A stretch of 64,000 nt of DNA, from NCBI RefSeq assembly GCF_900167135.1, contig NZ_FUWZ01000003.1:372001-436000 (forward strand), read 5' to 3'. The stretch comes from Chitinophaga eiseniae (lineage in GTDB: Bacteria > Bacteroidota > Bacteroidia > Chitinophagales > Chitinophagaceae). Below, piece by piece: positions 42,304-51,284 of the stretch. Both the position numbers and the translations under genes were made by a program. How positions within the stretch are numbered: position 1 is the first letter of the stretch; every line of letters begins with the position of its first letter. The notes beneath the pieces are model-generated. The model was not told where the DNA came from and made no database searches. It saw nothing but the letters and a program-made list of their open reading frames with translations.

Positions 42304-42459
42304 TTAACAACCTTTAGTGGAAGGAGGAGTACATTTGGCCATCAGGCTGCATCCTGTGTAAGTAGGCGCTTTCACGTCGATATTACCCGGTTGGGAAGCA
42401 TTCAGTTTAGCTACTTTAATCTTGTTGAGCACCAGCTTTTTTTCAAATGTTTTTCTCAT
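42304..42459 (-). CDS. Class I lanthipeptide precursor (LanA1)
   Basis: A 51-aa peptide. The leader FEKKLVLNKIKVAKLN is aligned with those of LanA2 and LanA3, but the core differs: TYTGCSLMAKCTPPSTKGC with Cys at 37, 43 and 51 and Thr/Ser at 33, 35, 38, 44, 47 and 48. It is the first gene of the lanA1-lanA2-lanA3-lanC unit. It diverges from lanB across a 277-bp AT-rich region (42460-42736) that should hold both promoters; no exact TAnnTTTG was assigned there. The different core suggests a second, non-redundant peptide of a two-type mixture. Confidence 0.85.
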   Translation of the reverse strand: MRKTFEKKLVLNKIKVAKLNASQPGNIDVKAPTYTGCSLMAKCTPPSTKGC

Positions 42460-42736
42460 AAAACAAATTTTATAGGTTTAAATAAAAAATAAAAGAAGAT
42501 TGATAAACAGATAAATGGATTTTGGACAGACATTCTACTTTGAGGGTGATTAAATCAGGTTTTCTACGGATTACAGGATAGTGATAAATGTAAGCAGAAA
42601 CCATGAAACCACAGCTCACGGAAAAACGTGATTTTTAAAAATTTATTTGTTTAAACATGAAATTTACCGGTTTTACGGGATAGCCTTTCGTACCCGTTTC
42701 CGCTATCTTCAATAGTTTAAGTGTACACCGAAAACC

Positions 42737-45700
42737 ATGATCAAGGCTGAAAATTTCTACGTAGTCAGAACACCGCTTTTGCCCGTAAACACCACCGGCA
42801 GCCTGGCCCATCCCCATCTTGTCGAACATATCCGACAAATATTACAAACACCTTTCCTGCGCGAAGCTATCTATATCGCCTCCCCGGAGCTGTTCGGAGA
42901 ACTGGAAAAATGGGAACAGGGCAGCCAGGATGACAAACTGGTGTATTCCCTTTACCGCTATCTGCTGCGCATGAGCAGCCGCTGCACGCCCTACGGCCTG
43001 TTTGCCGGCTGCGCTACCGGCGCAGTGAGCGAACAATCCGGTATCCGGTTACACCACTACGCACAGCATGTGAAACAGAGCCGTCTCGATATGAACTACG
43101 TAGCGGAGCTGGTCACCGCCTTCACTGCCATCCCCGCCGTAAGGGAACAGCTCCGCTTCTACCCCAATAGCTCCCTGTACCAATCAGGCAGCCGTTACCG
43201 CTACGCCGCCTATCAGCTGTCCAATAAGTTCCGCCATTATTTCCTCACCGCTGTCAACACCAGCGACTACCTCGACGCCGTACTGGCCATGGCCGCTCAT
43301 GGAACTACGCTGAAGGATATACGCAACTGCCTTGTCGATGAAGCCAACGGTATCACGGCAGCGGATGCCGACGATTTTACGGAAGAACTGCTGCAAAGCC
43401 AGCTGCTGGTCAGTGAACTGGAGCCGACCGTCACAGGAGAACAGTTTTTTCAGCGCTTCGTTGAACGGGCGGCAGCCCTGCAACAGGACGGCGAGTGGCT
43501 GCCGGTACTCCGCCGCATACAATCACTGCTGCAGGACCAGCAAAGCAGCATCCCCGAATACCGGCAGGTCCATACCCTTGTGAAATCGCTTATGCCTGAC
43601 ACCAGCGAGAAAGACCTCATCCAGACAGACCTCTTTATGGCAACGGTGCAAAACACCCTGAGCCACACCCTCCTGGAGGATATTACTACACAAGTAAACC
43701 AGCTGCGGAAACTGATGCGCCACCGGCCGCATACCGACCTGGAGAATTTCTGCCAGGCTTTCAGCAAACGATATGAAGAGCAGGAGATACCGCTCAGCCT
43801 CGCCCTCGATCCCGAGGCAGGTATCGGCTACGGCTACCATCTCGGCCGCCATACCGATCATACCCCGCTGGCCGACGATATCGTGGTAGCGGGCGCAGAA
43901 ACACCCGCCCCGCGGCCTGCCGGCAAACTGCAGCTGTTTCAGCAACAGCAGCTGTACCGCTGCCTCCGGGAGAACAGCACCGAAATACTGCTGACCGACG
44001 CCGACCTCGACGCACTACAGGAAAAAGATACCGCCACTTTACCATACAGTATGTACCTCATGGGCAGCATACTAGGCGCCAGCGCCGCAGCCGTGGATGC
44101 CGGCCACTACCTCTTCGAACTGAATGGCTGCGCCGGCCCCTCTGCCGCCAACCTGCTGGGACGGTTCTGTCACGGCGATGAACAACTGGCGGCACAATTA
44201 AAAGCCTGCCTCGACCGCGAAGCTGCACAAGAGCCGGATAAAATTTTCGCGGAAGTAGTGCACCTGCCGGAAGCCCGGACAGGTAACGTTCTCCTGCGCC
44301 CGCAACTGCGCGACCATGAGATCGTATACCTCGCCAACTCGACCGCGCCGGCAGATCAACAGCTCCCGCTGTCCGACCTGATGATCAGCGTGCAACAGGG
44401 CCGCATCGTACTGCGGTCCCGCAAACTCAACAAAATCATCGTTCCCCGGATGAGCACCGCACACAACTACCGCAACGGCCTTCCGGTCTATAAATTTCTC
44501 TGTGAACTGCAACACCAGGACTATCCCGGCAACCTGGGCTGGGCCTGGCAACTACCAGGCGGCGAAACATTCCTTCCCCGGGTACGCTATCGTAATATCA
44601 TCCTCAGCAAATGCTCATGGACGCTGGATAAAAAAGACTTCCCCGATCTCGACAGCGGCAAATCCTGTCTCGCTATTTTTCAGCCCTTCAAAACCAAATG
44701 GCAACTTCCCTCCCATGTGGTGATCGTGGAAGGCGATAACGAACTGCTGATCGACACCACACAGGAAGCCTCGCTACACCTGCTCTTCCGGCAGCTGCGC
44801 AAAAGTGGCACGCTCACCGTCCAGGAGTTTCTCAGCACCGCCGAAAACTGCTGGATAGAAGGCCCTGACGGCAGGCATACCAATCAGTTTATCATCCCCG
44901 TGCATGACACCGGACCGGTGCAAAAGCCTGCAACAACCACCGCAACAAACCCGGCCACCGCCACGCTCCCCCGGCAGTTTATGCCCGGCAGTGAATGGCT
45001 ATACGTAAAAGTGTATTGCGGCACCCGCACAGCGGAAGACCTGCTGAAAGAAACATTGCAGCCGCTGGCCCTGCAACTCACAGAAGCAGCACTCATCGAC
45101 AAATGGTTCTTTATCCGTTATACCGATCCCGACCACCATCTGCGCATCCGGTTTCACCACAGCTCCCGGCCCGACTTCTGGAAGACAGTACTGGAGCGGT
45201 TTTACGCCGCCCTGCAGGAATTCTCCGGAAAGGAGCTCGTATATCGTATCCAGACGGACACGTATGAACGGGAAACCGAACGTTATGGCGACGCCACCAT
45301 GGAGTTCAGCGAAAGCCTTTTCTGGTGCGACAGCGAGGCGGTGGTACAAACCGTAGCGCTGCTGGACGAAGAACAGGGGGAAGACTATCGCTGGCAACTG
45401 GCGCTCCGCGGCACAGACATGCTGATACAGGACTTCGGTTACACACCGGAAGAGAAACCCGCTTTCATGGAAAAACTACAACAGGGATTTTTCCGGGAAC
45501 ACGGCGGCGAGAAAGCCCTGCTGCTGCAGCTCAACGACAAATACCGCAAGGAGATGCGAAAAGTACAAAGCATACTGAACCCACATGACGACGAGCACAA
45601 TGGCATTGGAGAAGCAGTCGCTTTCTTCCGGCAACGTTCAGAAAAAATACGCTGCCTCCTACAACAATACGGACCGTTACCCGACAAGGCTGCGCTGCTG

Positions 45701-45880
45701 CCCAGCTATATCCACATGTTCCTCAACCGCCTCTTCCTCGCCAACCAACGCAAACAGGAACTGGTACTCTATCACTTCCTGAGCAAATACTACGCTTCAC
45801 AAGCCGCCATCCGGAAACAACAAACTCCCTCAGGCGCTATTCAACACAAAAAAACAATACAGTATGAAAAAGAAAAATGA
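42737..45880 (+). CDS. lanB: Class I lanthipeptide dehydratase LanB (full length)
   Basis: tRNA-dependent dehydratase of 1047 aa that glutamylates and eliminates Ser/Thr of the LanA peptides. The N-terminal lantibiotic dehydratase domain has MSSRCTPYGLFAGCA (about residue 77) and SRLDMNYVAEL. The C-terminal SpaB_C/thiopeptide-type elimination domain begins near residue 755 (WLYVKVYCGTRTAEDLL, LIDKWFFIRYTDPDHHLRIR). Both halves are in one protein, unlike split LanB systems. It is divergent from the precursors and lanC. A short Thr/Ala/Pro-rich linker (about 735-750) separates the domains. Confidence 0.93.
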   Translation: MIKAENFYVVRTPLLPVNTTGSLAHPHLVEHIRQILQTPFLREAIYIASPELFGELEKWEQGSQDDKLVYSLYRYLLRMSSRCTPYGLFAGCATGAVSEQSGIRLHHYAQHVKQSRLDMNYVAELVTAFTAIPAVREQLRFYPNSSLYQSGSRYRYAAYQLSNKFRHYFLTAVNTSDYLDAVLAMAAHGTTLKDIRNCLVDEANGITAADADDFTEELLQSQLLVSELEPTVTGEQFFQRFVERAAALQQDGEWLPVLRRIQSLLQDQQSSIPEYRQVHTLVKSLMPDTSEKDLIQTDLFMATVQNTLSHTLLEDITTQVNQLRKLMRHRPHTDLENFCQAFSKRYEEQEIPLSLALDPEAGIGYGYHLGRHTDHTPLADDIVVAGAETPAPRPAGKLQLFQQQQLYRCLRENSTEILLTDADLDALQEKDTATLPYSMYLMGSILGASAAAVDAGHYLFELNGCAGPSAANLLGRFCHGDEQLAAQLKACLDREAAQEPDKIFAEVVHLPEARTGNVLLRPQLRDHEIVYLANSTAPADQQLPLSDLMISVQQGRIVLRSRKLNKIIVPRMSTAHNYRNGLPVYKFLCELQHQDYPGNLGWAWQLPGGETFLPRVRYRNIILSKCSWTLDKKDFPDLDSGKSCLAIFQPFKTKWQLPSHVVIVEGDNELLIDTTQEASLHLLFRQLRKSGTLTVQEFLSTAENCWIEGPDGRHTNQFIIPVHDTGPVQKPATTTATNPATATLPRQFMPGSEWLYVKVYCGTRTAEDLLKETLQPLALQLTEAALIDKWFFIRYTDPDHHLRIRFHHSSRPDFWKTVLERFYAALQEFSGKELVYRIQTDTYERETERYGDATMEFSESLFWCDSEAVVQTVALLDEEQGEDYRWQLALRGTDMLIQDFGYTPEEKPAFMEKLQQGFFREHGGEKALLLQLNDKYRKEMRKVQSILNPHDDEHNGIGEAVAFFRQRSEKIRCLLQQYGPLPDKAALLPSYIHMFLNRLFLANQRKQELVLYHFLSKYYASQAAIRKQQTPSGAIQHKKTIQYEKEK

Positions 45881-45966
45881 CGGAAACCACCCCGGAAAAT
45901 TTCGTCATCAGCCTCTTTGTTTAATAGGTTATGGGTTACCTTTGAGACAGACCATAAAACCACTTC

Positions 45967-46356
45967 ATGATGAAAACAAAAAAGATCTGGGCCAATTTCA
46001 GCGTACAGAATTTAGAACGGACCACTGCCTTTTATCAGCGCCTCGGTTTTAAACACAACGGAGCGTCCAACCAGCTGACCAGTTTTTTCTTTGGCGATGA
46101 TAATTTTATCATCCATTTTTTCCTGAAGGACGTCCTTGAACCTGCTATGATGGGCCCCATCATTGATACACAGGCAGGGAATGAAATCATATTTACCCTT
46201 TCTGCCGACACCAGAGAAGAGGTCAACAATTGGGAAAAAGAAATAAGGGAAGCCGGTGGCACCATCGTTTCACAGCCGGCAGCATTTGGAGAGGGGTACT
46301 ATGGTTTCGTATTTGCCGATCCTGACGGTCATAGGTTCAATGTATTCCACATGTAG
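45967..46356 (+). CDS. VOC family protein (glyoxalase/bleomycin-resistance fold)
   Basis: A 129-aa protein with a paired beta-alpha-beta fold: IWANFSVQNLERTTAFYQRL, NFIIHFFLKD, EIIFTLSADTREEVNNWEKE and the end YGFVFADPDGHRFNVFHM. The end is the usual metal-binding half of this superfamily. Two adjacent ATGs (45967 and 45970) are possible starts. It follows lanB by 86 bases and may be read with it, but nothing shows a role in peptide maturation; it could be a resistance or housekeeping enzyme. Confidence 0.82.
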   Translation: MMKTKKIWANFSVQNLERTTAFYQRLGFKHNGASNQLTSFFFGDDNFIIHFFLKDVLEPAMMGPIIDTQAGNEIIFTLSADTREEVNNWEKEIREAGGTIVSQPAAFGEGYYGFVFADPDGHRFNVFHM

Positions 46357-46389
46357 CCGTGTGTTTTAAAACACCGTCCCCATTCTGTT

Positions 46390-47025
46390 TCAGAAACGTA
46401 TTTCTTCAATACTCACAGTTGCCGGTGATGATTCTGTCGCCAGGTGGCCTGCATAGGTGTCCAGCAGTGCTACAGGCGTCAGCGTCCAGGTGAAGCCCTG
46501 CAATGCTACCGCAGTATCAGAAAGAATATGCACTGCCGGCAGCTCCACAATGCCTATGCCATTGGCTTTGGCCGTCGCTTCCTTCATGGTCCAGTACTGG
46601 TAAAACTGCCATACCGGGTCCGAGGCACCCATTACCTGCTGCCACTCGGCCGGGGTAAACTGTTCGCGGAAATCCGCGATCTCGATACCGCCGTTTTGTT
46701 CTATATCGATGCCTACCCTGCCGCTGGTGTCCACAGCGCATACCACCATATTGCCGGAATGGGAGATATTAAAATCCGGTCCGCCCGGCCAATACGGACG
46801 ACCGGAAGGTGTGTACAAAATTGTTTCCAGGTCTGCAGACAGGCCCAGCTGCGCAAAGGCATGCAGCAACAAATGTTTTCCCAGCAGCGAGGCATGCGCA
46901 TCCTGCCAGCGGTGGAAGCGCAATACCTTTCTGCGCGCCTGTTCGGGCAGTACGGCCAGCAACCGCTCAAACCGGTCCTCCGGCAGCGGTGTATCAAAAA
47001 CGGAATAATAAATCGAGACAGCCAT
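46390..47025 (-). CDS. 4'-phosphopantetheinyl transferase (Sfp type)
   Basis: Enzyme of 211 aa that moves phosphopantetheine from CoA to carrier-protein serines. The motifs are DFNISHSGNMVVCAVD, RVGIDIEQ (Mg-binding) and YWTMKEATAKANGIGI. The start MAVSIYYSVFDTPLPE at 47025 is preferred, although the frame is open 34 codons upstream. It stands alone on the minus strand between two peptide gene sets. It may serve polyketide or non-ribosomal peptide systems elsewhere in the genome, since no carrier protein is in this window. Confidence 0.88.
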   Translation of the reverse strand: MAVSIYYSVFDTPLPEDRFERLLAVLPEQARRKVLRFHRWQDAHASLLGKHLLLHAFAQLGLSADLETILYTPSGRPYWPGGPDFNISHSGNMVVCAVDTSGRVGIDIEQNGGIEIADFREQFTPAEWQQVMGASDPVWQFYQYWTMKEATAKANGIGIVELPAVHILSDTAVALQGFTWTLTPVALLDTYAGHLATESSPATVSIEEIRF

Positions 47026-47486
47026 AAACGGAAGATATATTTTTTCCGGGAACAAAACAATCGCTGCTACAGACGACGCCAGGAAGGTTCTTTGCCACGT
47101 CATCCCCCTCCAAACAGCGTTATTCATACCACATCAGGGCGGAAAAATAGTAGGACGAGGCATTCCGTGGTATCTCACCTGACGCAACCCATCTTGTTAT
47201 TTTTTGGGTTTCTTTTTTTAGAATTTTATTTTTACCTTGGAAGAACAGTAATTGTCAACGCCAAAAAAGTTAATCCATTTTTCGAAAAACAAAATAACCG
47301 AAAACATAATTTTCGTATTCGCCTTAGCCTGTTAGGGTAATCAACATATAACCGTCCACAATAGTGAACAGCGAACATTTTCCTGTGATCAGCAAACGCC
47401 TGATAAGCTAAGTCGTTTTACATAAAACAGCAGAAAAATATCCCGTAAACCTTCCTGGCAAATGTCAGGTACTAACTTTTCATTCC
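47026..47486. other. Gene-free 461-bp AT-rich region
   Basis: No credible gene is seen. A weak stem, AACCCA at 47186-47191 with TGGGTT at 47205-47210 before a T-rich run, could end plus-strand transcripts. The rest is AT-rich and should contain the promoters of the phosphopantetheinyl transferase (minus) and of the VKOR fusion operon (plus); no exact TAnnTTTG pair was found. Confidence 0.5.
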
Positions 47487-49133
47487 ATGTTGTATCTCCT
47501 GCGAAAACTCTCGCTGTCTAAAAACAATAGTGCCAACGCAGCTTTCATGCTGGCAAAGCTCCTACAGGTGAGGATTTCCCGATCTACACTCCAGCAAGAC
47601 GTCTCGGAGCATCCCGACTACCCCAGCTTACTCAGCATCAGCGATTGCCTGAAACAATATGGTATTGACAATCTTACCGGCAAGTTTGCACGGGACAAAT
47701 ACAGTGACCTTCCAACGCCTTTTATTGCACAGCTGAAAGGAACACAGAAAGCCCGGCATCAGTTTGTGGTGGTAAAGGAGATCAATCAGCATCAGGTCCG
47801 GTACTATAATGCGGAGCAACAGGTATGGGAAACCTGCAGCTGCACGCAGTTTCTGGATAAAAGCACTGGCATCGCCCTACTGGCTGAAGCGGCTGCCGAC
47901 GCCGGCGAAGCGCAATACACGCAAAAAATTAAACAGGAAAAAAGGACCTTAAGCGGAAGGGTCTTCCTGGGACTGTTATTGCCTATATTACTCGTTGCCG
48001 CATTTGTTCCGCTGCTACAGCAGTCCGGCGCAGGCGCGCTTCCTTACATGGCATTTTCCCTGTTAACACTCACGGGAACGGCTATCTGTTCCCTGCTGAT
48101 CTGGTATGACATCGACCAACACAATCCATTGATACTGCGCGTCTGCTCGGCGTTCAAAAAAACCAACTGCAGCGCCGTATTACATTCAAAAGGATCCGGT
48201 ATTTTCGGCGTGAGCTGGAGTGCCATTGGATTCACCTATTTCTCCGGCAGCCTGTTGTACCTGCTGTCTGCCGGCGTCAATAACCCGGCAGCGTTGTTCG
48301 TACTTTCGTGGTGCAGCATCCTCGCCGCGCCTTATATCCTCTACTCGTTGTACTACCAGGGCATCGTCGTAAAACAATGGTGCACGCTGTGCCTGAGCGT
48401 ACAGGTGGTGATCGCTTTACAATGTTTGCTGGTCCTCCTTCAGGGATGGCACCACTTTACGGCCGCACCTGTTACGCTGCTGACGCTGGCGACTGGACTG
48501 GGCGCTTCTTTTTTCGCGCCTTTCATCGTGCATCAACTAACGGCACCGGCTATACTAAAATCCAGAGAGGCGGCGCTAAATAAAAGAGAATTCCGCCGCC
48601 TCAAATACAACCGGCAGATATTTGAAGCACTGCTGCACCGGCAGCGGCCCATCCGTACCAGCACCGACGGCCTCGGCATCCTGCTGGGCAACCGGCAGGC
48701 CGCCCAAAAAATAGTGAAGGTATGCAGTCCCTTTTGTGACCCCTGCGCCGCCGCATTTGGTCCTATCAAAGAACTGATCGCCGCCAATCCGGATGTACAA
48801 TTGCAGATCATATTCGCTGTCACCGACCAGCAGACAGACGCCAGGGCCAGGCCTGTCAGCCATTTTCTTGCGGTCGACGAAGAAAAAGATCCGCAGCGCA
48901 CCAGCGACGTACTGGCAGACTGGTACCTGTCGCCCCGTAAGGACTATGACGCCTTCGCCGCCCGGCATCCTGTTACCGGTCCCCTGCAGGCGCAACATCC
49001 GAAAATAGCCGCTATGCATGAGTGGTGCCGCAACAATGGCGTACAGGTCACTCCCACCATTTTCATCAACGGTTTTGAACTGCCGGAGAACTATCAGATC
49101 AACGATCTCAGACTGTTGCTGTCCCTGTCATAA
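47487..49133 (+). CDS. Pseudo-C39 / VKOR / thioredoxin membrane fusion
   Basis: A 548-aa membrane protein likely to form disulfides in an exported peptide. Residues 1-130 resemble a C39 peptidase (RHQFVVVKEI, VRYYNAEQQVWETCS), but the catalytic Cys position reads NNSANAAFML, so it should be inactive. Residues 150-350 form a VKOR four-to-five-helix bundle with a loop Cys in KKTNCSAVLHSKGSG (about 228) and the active CxxC in WCTLCLSVQ (about 299-302). The C-terminal thioredoxin/DsbA-like domain has VCSPFCDPCAAAFGP (about 411-419) and TPTIFINGFELP. It precedes the six-cysteine precursor by 110 bases. Confidence 0.85.
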   Translation: MLYLLRKLSLSKNNSANAAFMLAKLLQVRISRSTLQQDVSEHPDYPSLLSISDCLKQYGIDNLTGKFARDKYSDLPTPFIAQLKGTQKARHQFVVVKEINQHQVRYYNAEQQVWETCSCTQFLDKSTGIALLAEAAADAGEAQYTQKIKQEKRTLSGRVFLGLLLPILLVAAFVPLLQQSGAGALPYMAFSLLTLTGTAICSLLIWYDIDQHNPLILRVCSAFKKTNCSAVLHSKGSGIFGVSWSAIGFTYFSGSLLYLLSAGVNNPAALFVLSWCSILAAPYILYSLYYQGIVVKQWCTLCLSVQVVIALQCLLVLLQGWHHFTAAPVTLLTLATGLGASFFAPFIVHQLTAPAILKSREAALNKREFRRLKYNRQIFEALLHRQRPIRTSTDGLGILLGNRQAAQKIVKVCSPFCDPCAAAFGPIKELIAANPDVQLQIIFAVTDQQTDARARPVSHFLAVDEEKDPQRTSDVLADWYLSPRKDYDAFAARHPVTGPLQAQHPKIAAMHEWCRNNGVQVTPTIFINGFELPENYQINDLRLLLSLS

Positions 49134-49243
49134 CGCTTTTAACAACCTGGGTATATGGAAGCGCGCACCATCAGCCACGGTTGTCAAAAACCCGCTCCGG
49201 GCTTAACGGAGTACTATTCGTTTACCATTTAAAATTCCAGAAA

Positions 49244-49465
49244 ATGAAAAAACTCAAATTAAAAGCGCTGGATCTCGGCGCCAATGAAATCCTGACAAGA
49301 TCTCAACTGAAAAATGTATATGGTGGTGGCGAAGAGCCAGCCGTAGACTCTTTCGGCGGCAGATACAAATGCTGCTGGAACGATTACCCGGACACCTGTA
49401 GCTCCTGCGTTGATACGGAGCCGAACTACACCTGCGCTTCCGGCTCTTCAGCCGTTGCTTGCTAA
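49244..49465 (+). CDS. GG-leader cysteine-rich RiPP precursor
   Basis: A 73-aa precursor of the GG-Bacteroidales natural-product type. The leader MKKLKLKALDLGANEIL continues to SQLKNVYGGG, with cleavage expected after Gly27-Gly28 or Gly29. The core of about 44 residues holds six cysteines (43, 44, 52, 55, 64 and 73) plus many Ser/Thr (KCCWNDYPDTCSSC, YTCASGSSAVAC). The ATG at 49244 is chosen over an in-frame start 63 bases upstream because the leader motif starts there. Flanking genes encode a disulfide-forming membrane protein and glycosyltransferases. A terminator-like hairpin follows 10 bases after the stop. Confidence 0.85.
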   Translation: MKKLKLKALDLGANEILTRSQLKNVYGGGEEPAVDSFGGRYKCCWNDYPDTCSSCVDTEPNYTCASGSSAVAC

Positions 49466-49474
49466 CGGTTATGC

Positions 49475-49508
49475 CCAACAGGAAAGCAGCAGCTTTCCTG
49501 TTGGTTTT
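49475..49508 (+). terminator. Terminator/attenuator right after the GG precursor
   Basis: CCAACAGGAAAGC at 49475-49487 and GCTTTCCTGTTGG at 49492-49504 form a perfect 13-bp stem with a 4-base loop, followed by TTTT. It lies between the precursor and the glycosyltransferase gene of the same direction, so leaky termination would raise precursor mRNA over that of the modifying enzymes. Confidence 0.85.
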
Positions 49509-49532
49509 ATATCACTCTCCAATTTCACGGCC

Positions 49533-51284
49533 ATGATCTTTTTATCTGCACAACCGGACGAGTTCTATTTCTCCTGGCAACTGGAACTTCAGCTGTTCAA
49601 CTTCAGCCGGCTAGGCATTCAAAAGGAAAACATCCATGTACTGATCGGGTATCAACCGGTCACGGGCCTGTCTGCCACCTTTCAGGCGCTTATCCGCGCA
49701 CAGGACCAAAGGGCCTGCTTCTTCTGTTATCCGGACAACCGGACGGATGCCGCTTACCCCTCTTCCATCAGGCCGCATATCATCCGGCAGCACCTGGAAA
49801 CCCTTCCGCAGCTGCAACAGGAAGCCATCTTCTACCACGATGCTGATATCATCTTCCGCGAACAGCCCGACTGGGAACAGCTCCTGCCCGGCGATACCTG
49901 GTACGTGGCAGACACACGGTATTACACCAGTACACAGTTTATCCGCGACCGCGCGGGCCAGGCTATCTTCAGCGGAATGTGCCGCCTGGCAGGTATCGGA
50001 GAACAACAAGCAATGGCGGGCGATGACCATTGCGGTGGCGCCCAATACCTGTTAAAAAATACCACCCCGCTTTTCTGGGAAAAAGTAGAAGCACACAGTG
50101 CCGCCATCTACGGCTATCTTCGGGAAGAAAATGACCGGCAAGCTGAACAACTGTTGTCAAAAGGAGAAAAGAAAAGCACCTGGAAAGGTTTCGATCCATG
50201 GTTTGCTGACATGTGGGCCCTCTACTGGAACGCACTGACAGACAACAGGACGGTGAGGATCAGCGACGAACTGGATTTCTGCTGGGCCACCAGCCCTATC
50301 GGCGACTGGGAAACGAAAAAGATATTGCATTATACAGGCCGCGTGGCCCCCGGCGACAGGCGGTATTTCCGAAAGGTTAACTTCTATCGTTTCCCACCGT
50401 GGTTCGACAAGGGCATCCGGAAAATAACTCCTGACAACTGCTCCTATCCCCTGCTTCAACTGATAGCAGCTTACATTACCCAAAAGGAGCGTATATCCCT
50501 GAGCGATACACTGCTGCTCGTTCCTGTCACCGATCACGGACCGGATTCCTTTGCCAACCTGCTAACATTCTTACATTATATCGACTACTATCTGGATACC
50601 ACCATCATCGTAGCCGAAGTAGGTGACACCGCCGCTATAGATATTTCCCTGTTGCCTTCCTCGTGCAAACATGTGTTACTCAACAACAACACGGTCGCCC
50701 CGCAGCACGCCGCTATTGCCAATCATCTCCTCCGCCAATATCACACACCGGTAATGGCCTTGTGTGATCCAAATGTCATCCCTGATATTGCATCCATGGC
50801 CGACGCCTGTCACCAGGTGGCCTCAGGAGCCGCTGACGTGGCCTTTCCTCACAATGGTCATCTTTTACAGGCTGACAGTGTTTTCAGTTACCTTTTTGAC
50901 CACTTTTCCGATCCACAGCTGCTGTTAACGCACCAGGGGAAATTTATTTCCACCACGCAACGGTATGCGGGAGGCTGTCTTTTTTTAAACCGGGACAAAT
51001 GGCTGGCGGCTGGCGGCGAAAATGAATACATCTCACACGCGAGGCTGGCAGCACAGGAGCGCCTAAAACGCTTTGGTTTGCTGGAATACCGTATCAGCCA
51101 CTCCGATACACCCTGTTTCCATTTAGCCCCGGGCGCCACAATAGAAAACAAAACACGCGTTGCTGACCTGGAATTGTGTTTGTACACAAGCAATCTTCGC
51201 CGACCGGTATTAGAACAATATATTCAATCCTGGCCCTGGTATTATTTCTCTCAACAAACACCCGCATATGATTTCAACCACTGA
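49533..51284 (+). CDS. Two-domain glycosyltransferase of the peptide cluster
   Basis: A 583-aa protein with two transferase-like halves. The first (about 1-300) has a DxD-type motif in AIFYHDADIIFREQPDW, then AGDDHCGGAQYLL and GFDPWFADMWALYWNAL, and resembles plant-type peptidyl serine/hydroxyproline glycosyltransferases. The second (about 350-583) has VMALCDPNVIPDIASMADAC and GGCLFLNRDKWLAAGGENEY, like the C-terminal part of GT27/GT7 galactosyltransferases. No signal peptide is seen. It follows the GG precursor by 67 bases and overlaps the LanC-like gene by 17. Glycosylation of the cysteine-rich peptide is a strong inference from position. Confidence 0.72.
   Translation: MIFLSAQPDEFYFSWQLELQLFNFSRLGIQKENIHVLIGYQPVTGLSATFQALIRAQDQRACFFCYPDNRTDAAYPSSIRPHIIRQHLETLPQLQQEAIFYHDADIIFREQPDWEQLLPGDTWYVADTRYYTSTQFIRDRAGQAIFSGMCRLAGIGEQQAMAGDDHCGGAQYLLKNTTPLFWEKVEAHSAAIYGYLREENDRQAEQLLSKGEKKSTWKGFDPWFADMWALYWNALTDNRTVRISDELDFCWATSPIGDWETKKILHYTGRVAPGDRRYFRKVNFYRFPPWFDKGIRKITPDNCSYPLLQLIAAYITQKERISLSDTLLLVPVTDHGPDSFANLLTFLHYIDYYLDTTIIVAEVGDTAAIDISLLPSSCKHVLLNNNTVAPQHAAIANHLLRQYHTPVMALCDPNVIPDIASMADACHQVASGAADVAFPHNGHLLQADSVFSYLFDHFSDPQLLLTHQGKFISTTQRYAGGCLFLNRDKWLAAGGENEYISHARLAAQERLKRFGLLEYRISHSDTPCFHLAPGATIENKTRVADLELCLYTSNLRRPVLEQYIQSWPWYYFSQQTPAYDFNH

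Noticed and set aside
46390..47025. Phosphopantetheinyl transferase as part of the peptide pathways
   Set aside because: It acts on carrier proteins, none of which is in the window, and it is on its own strand and unit.
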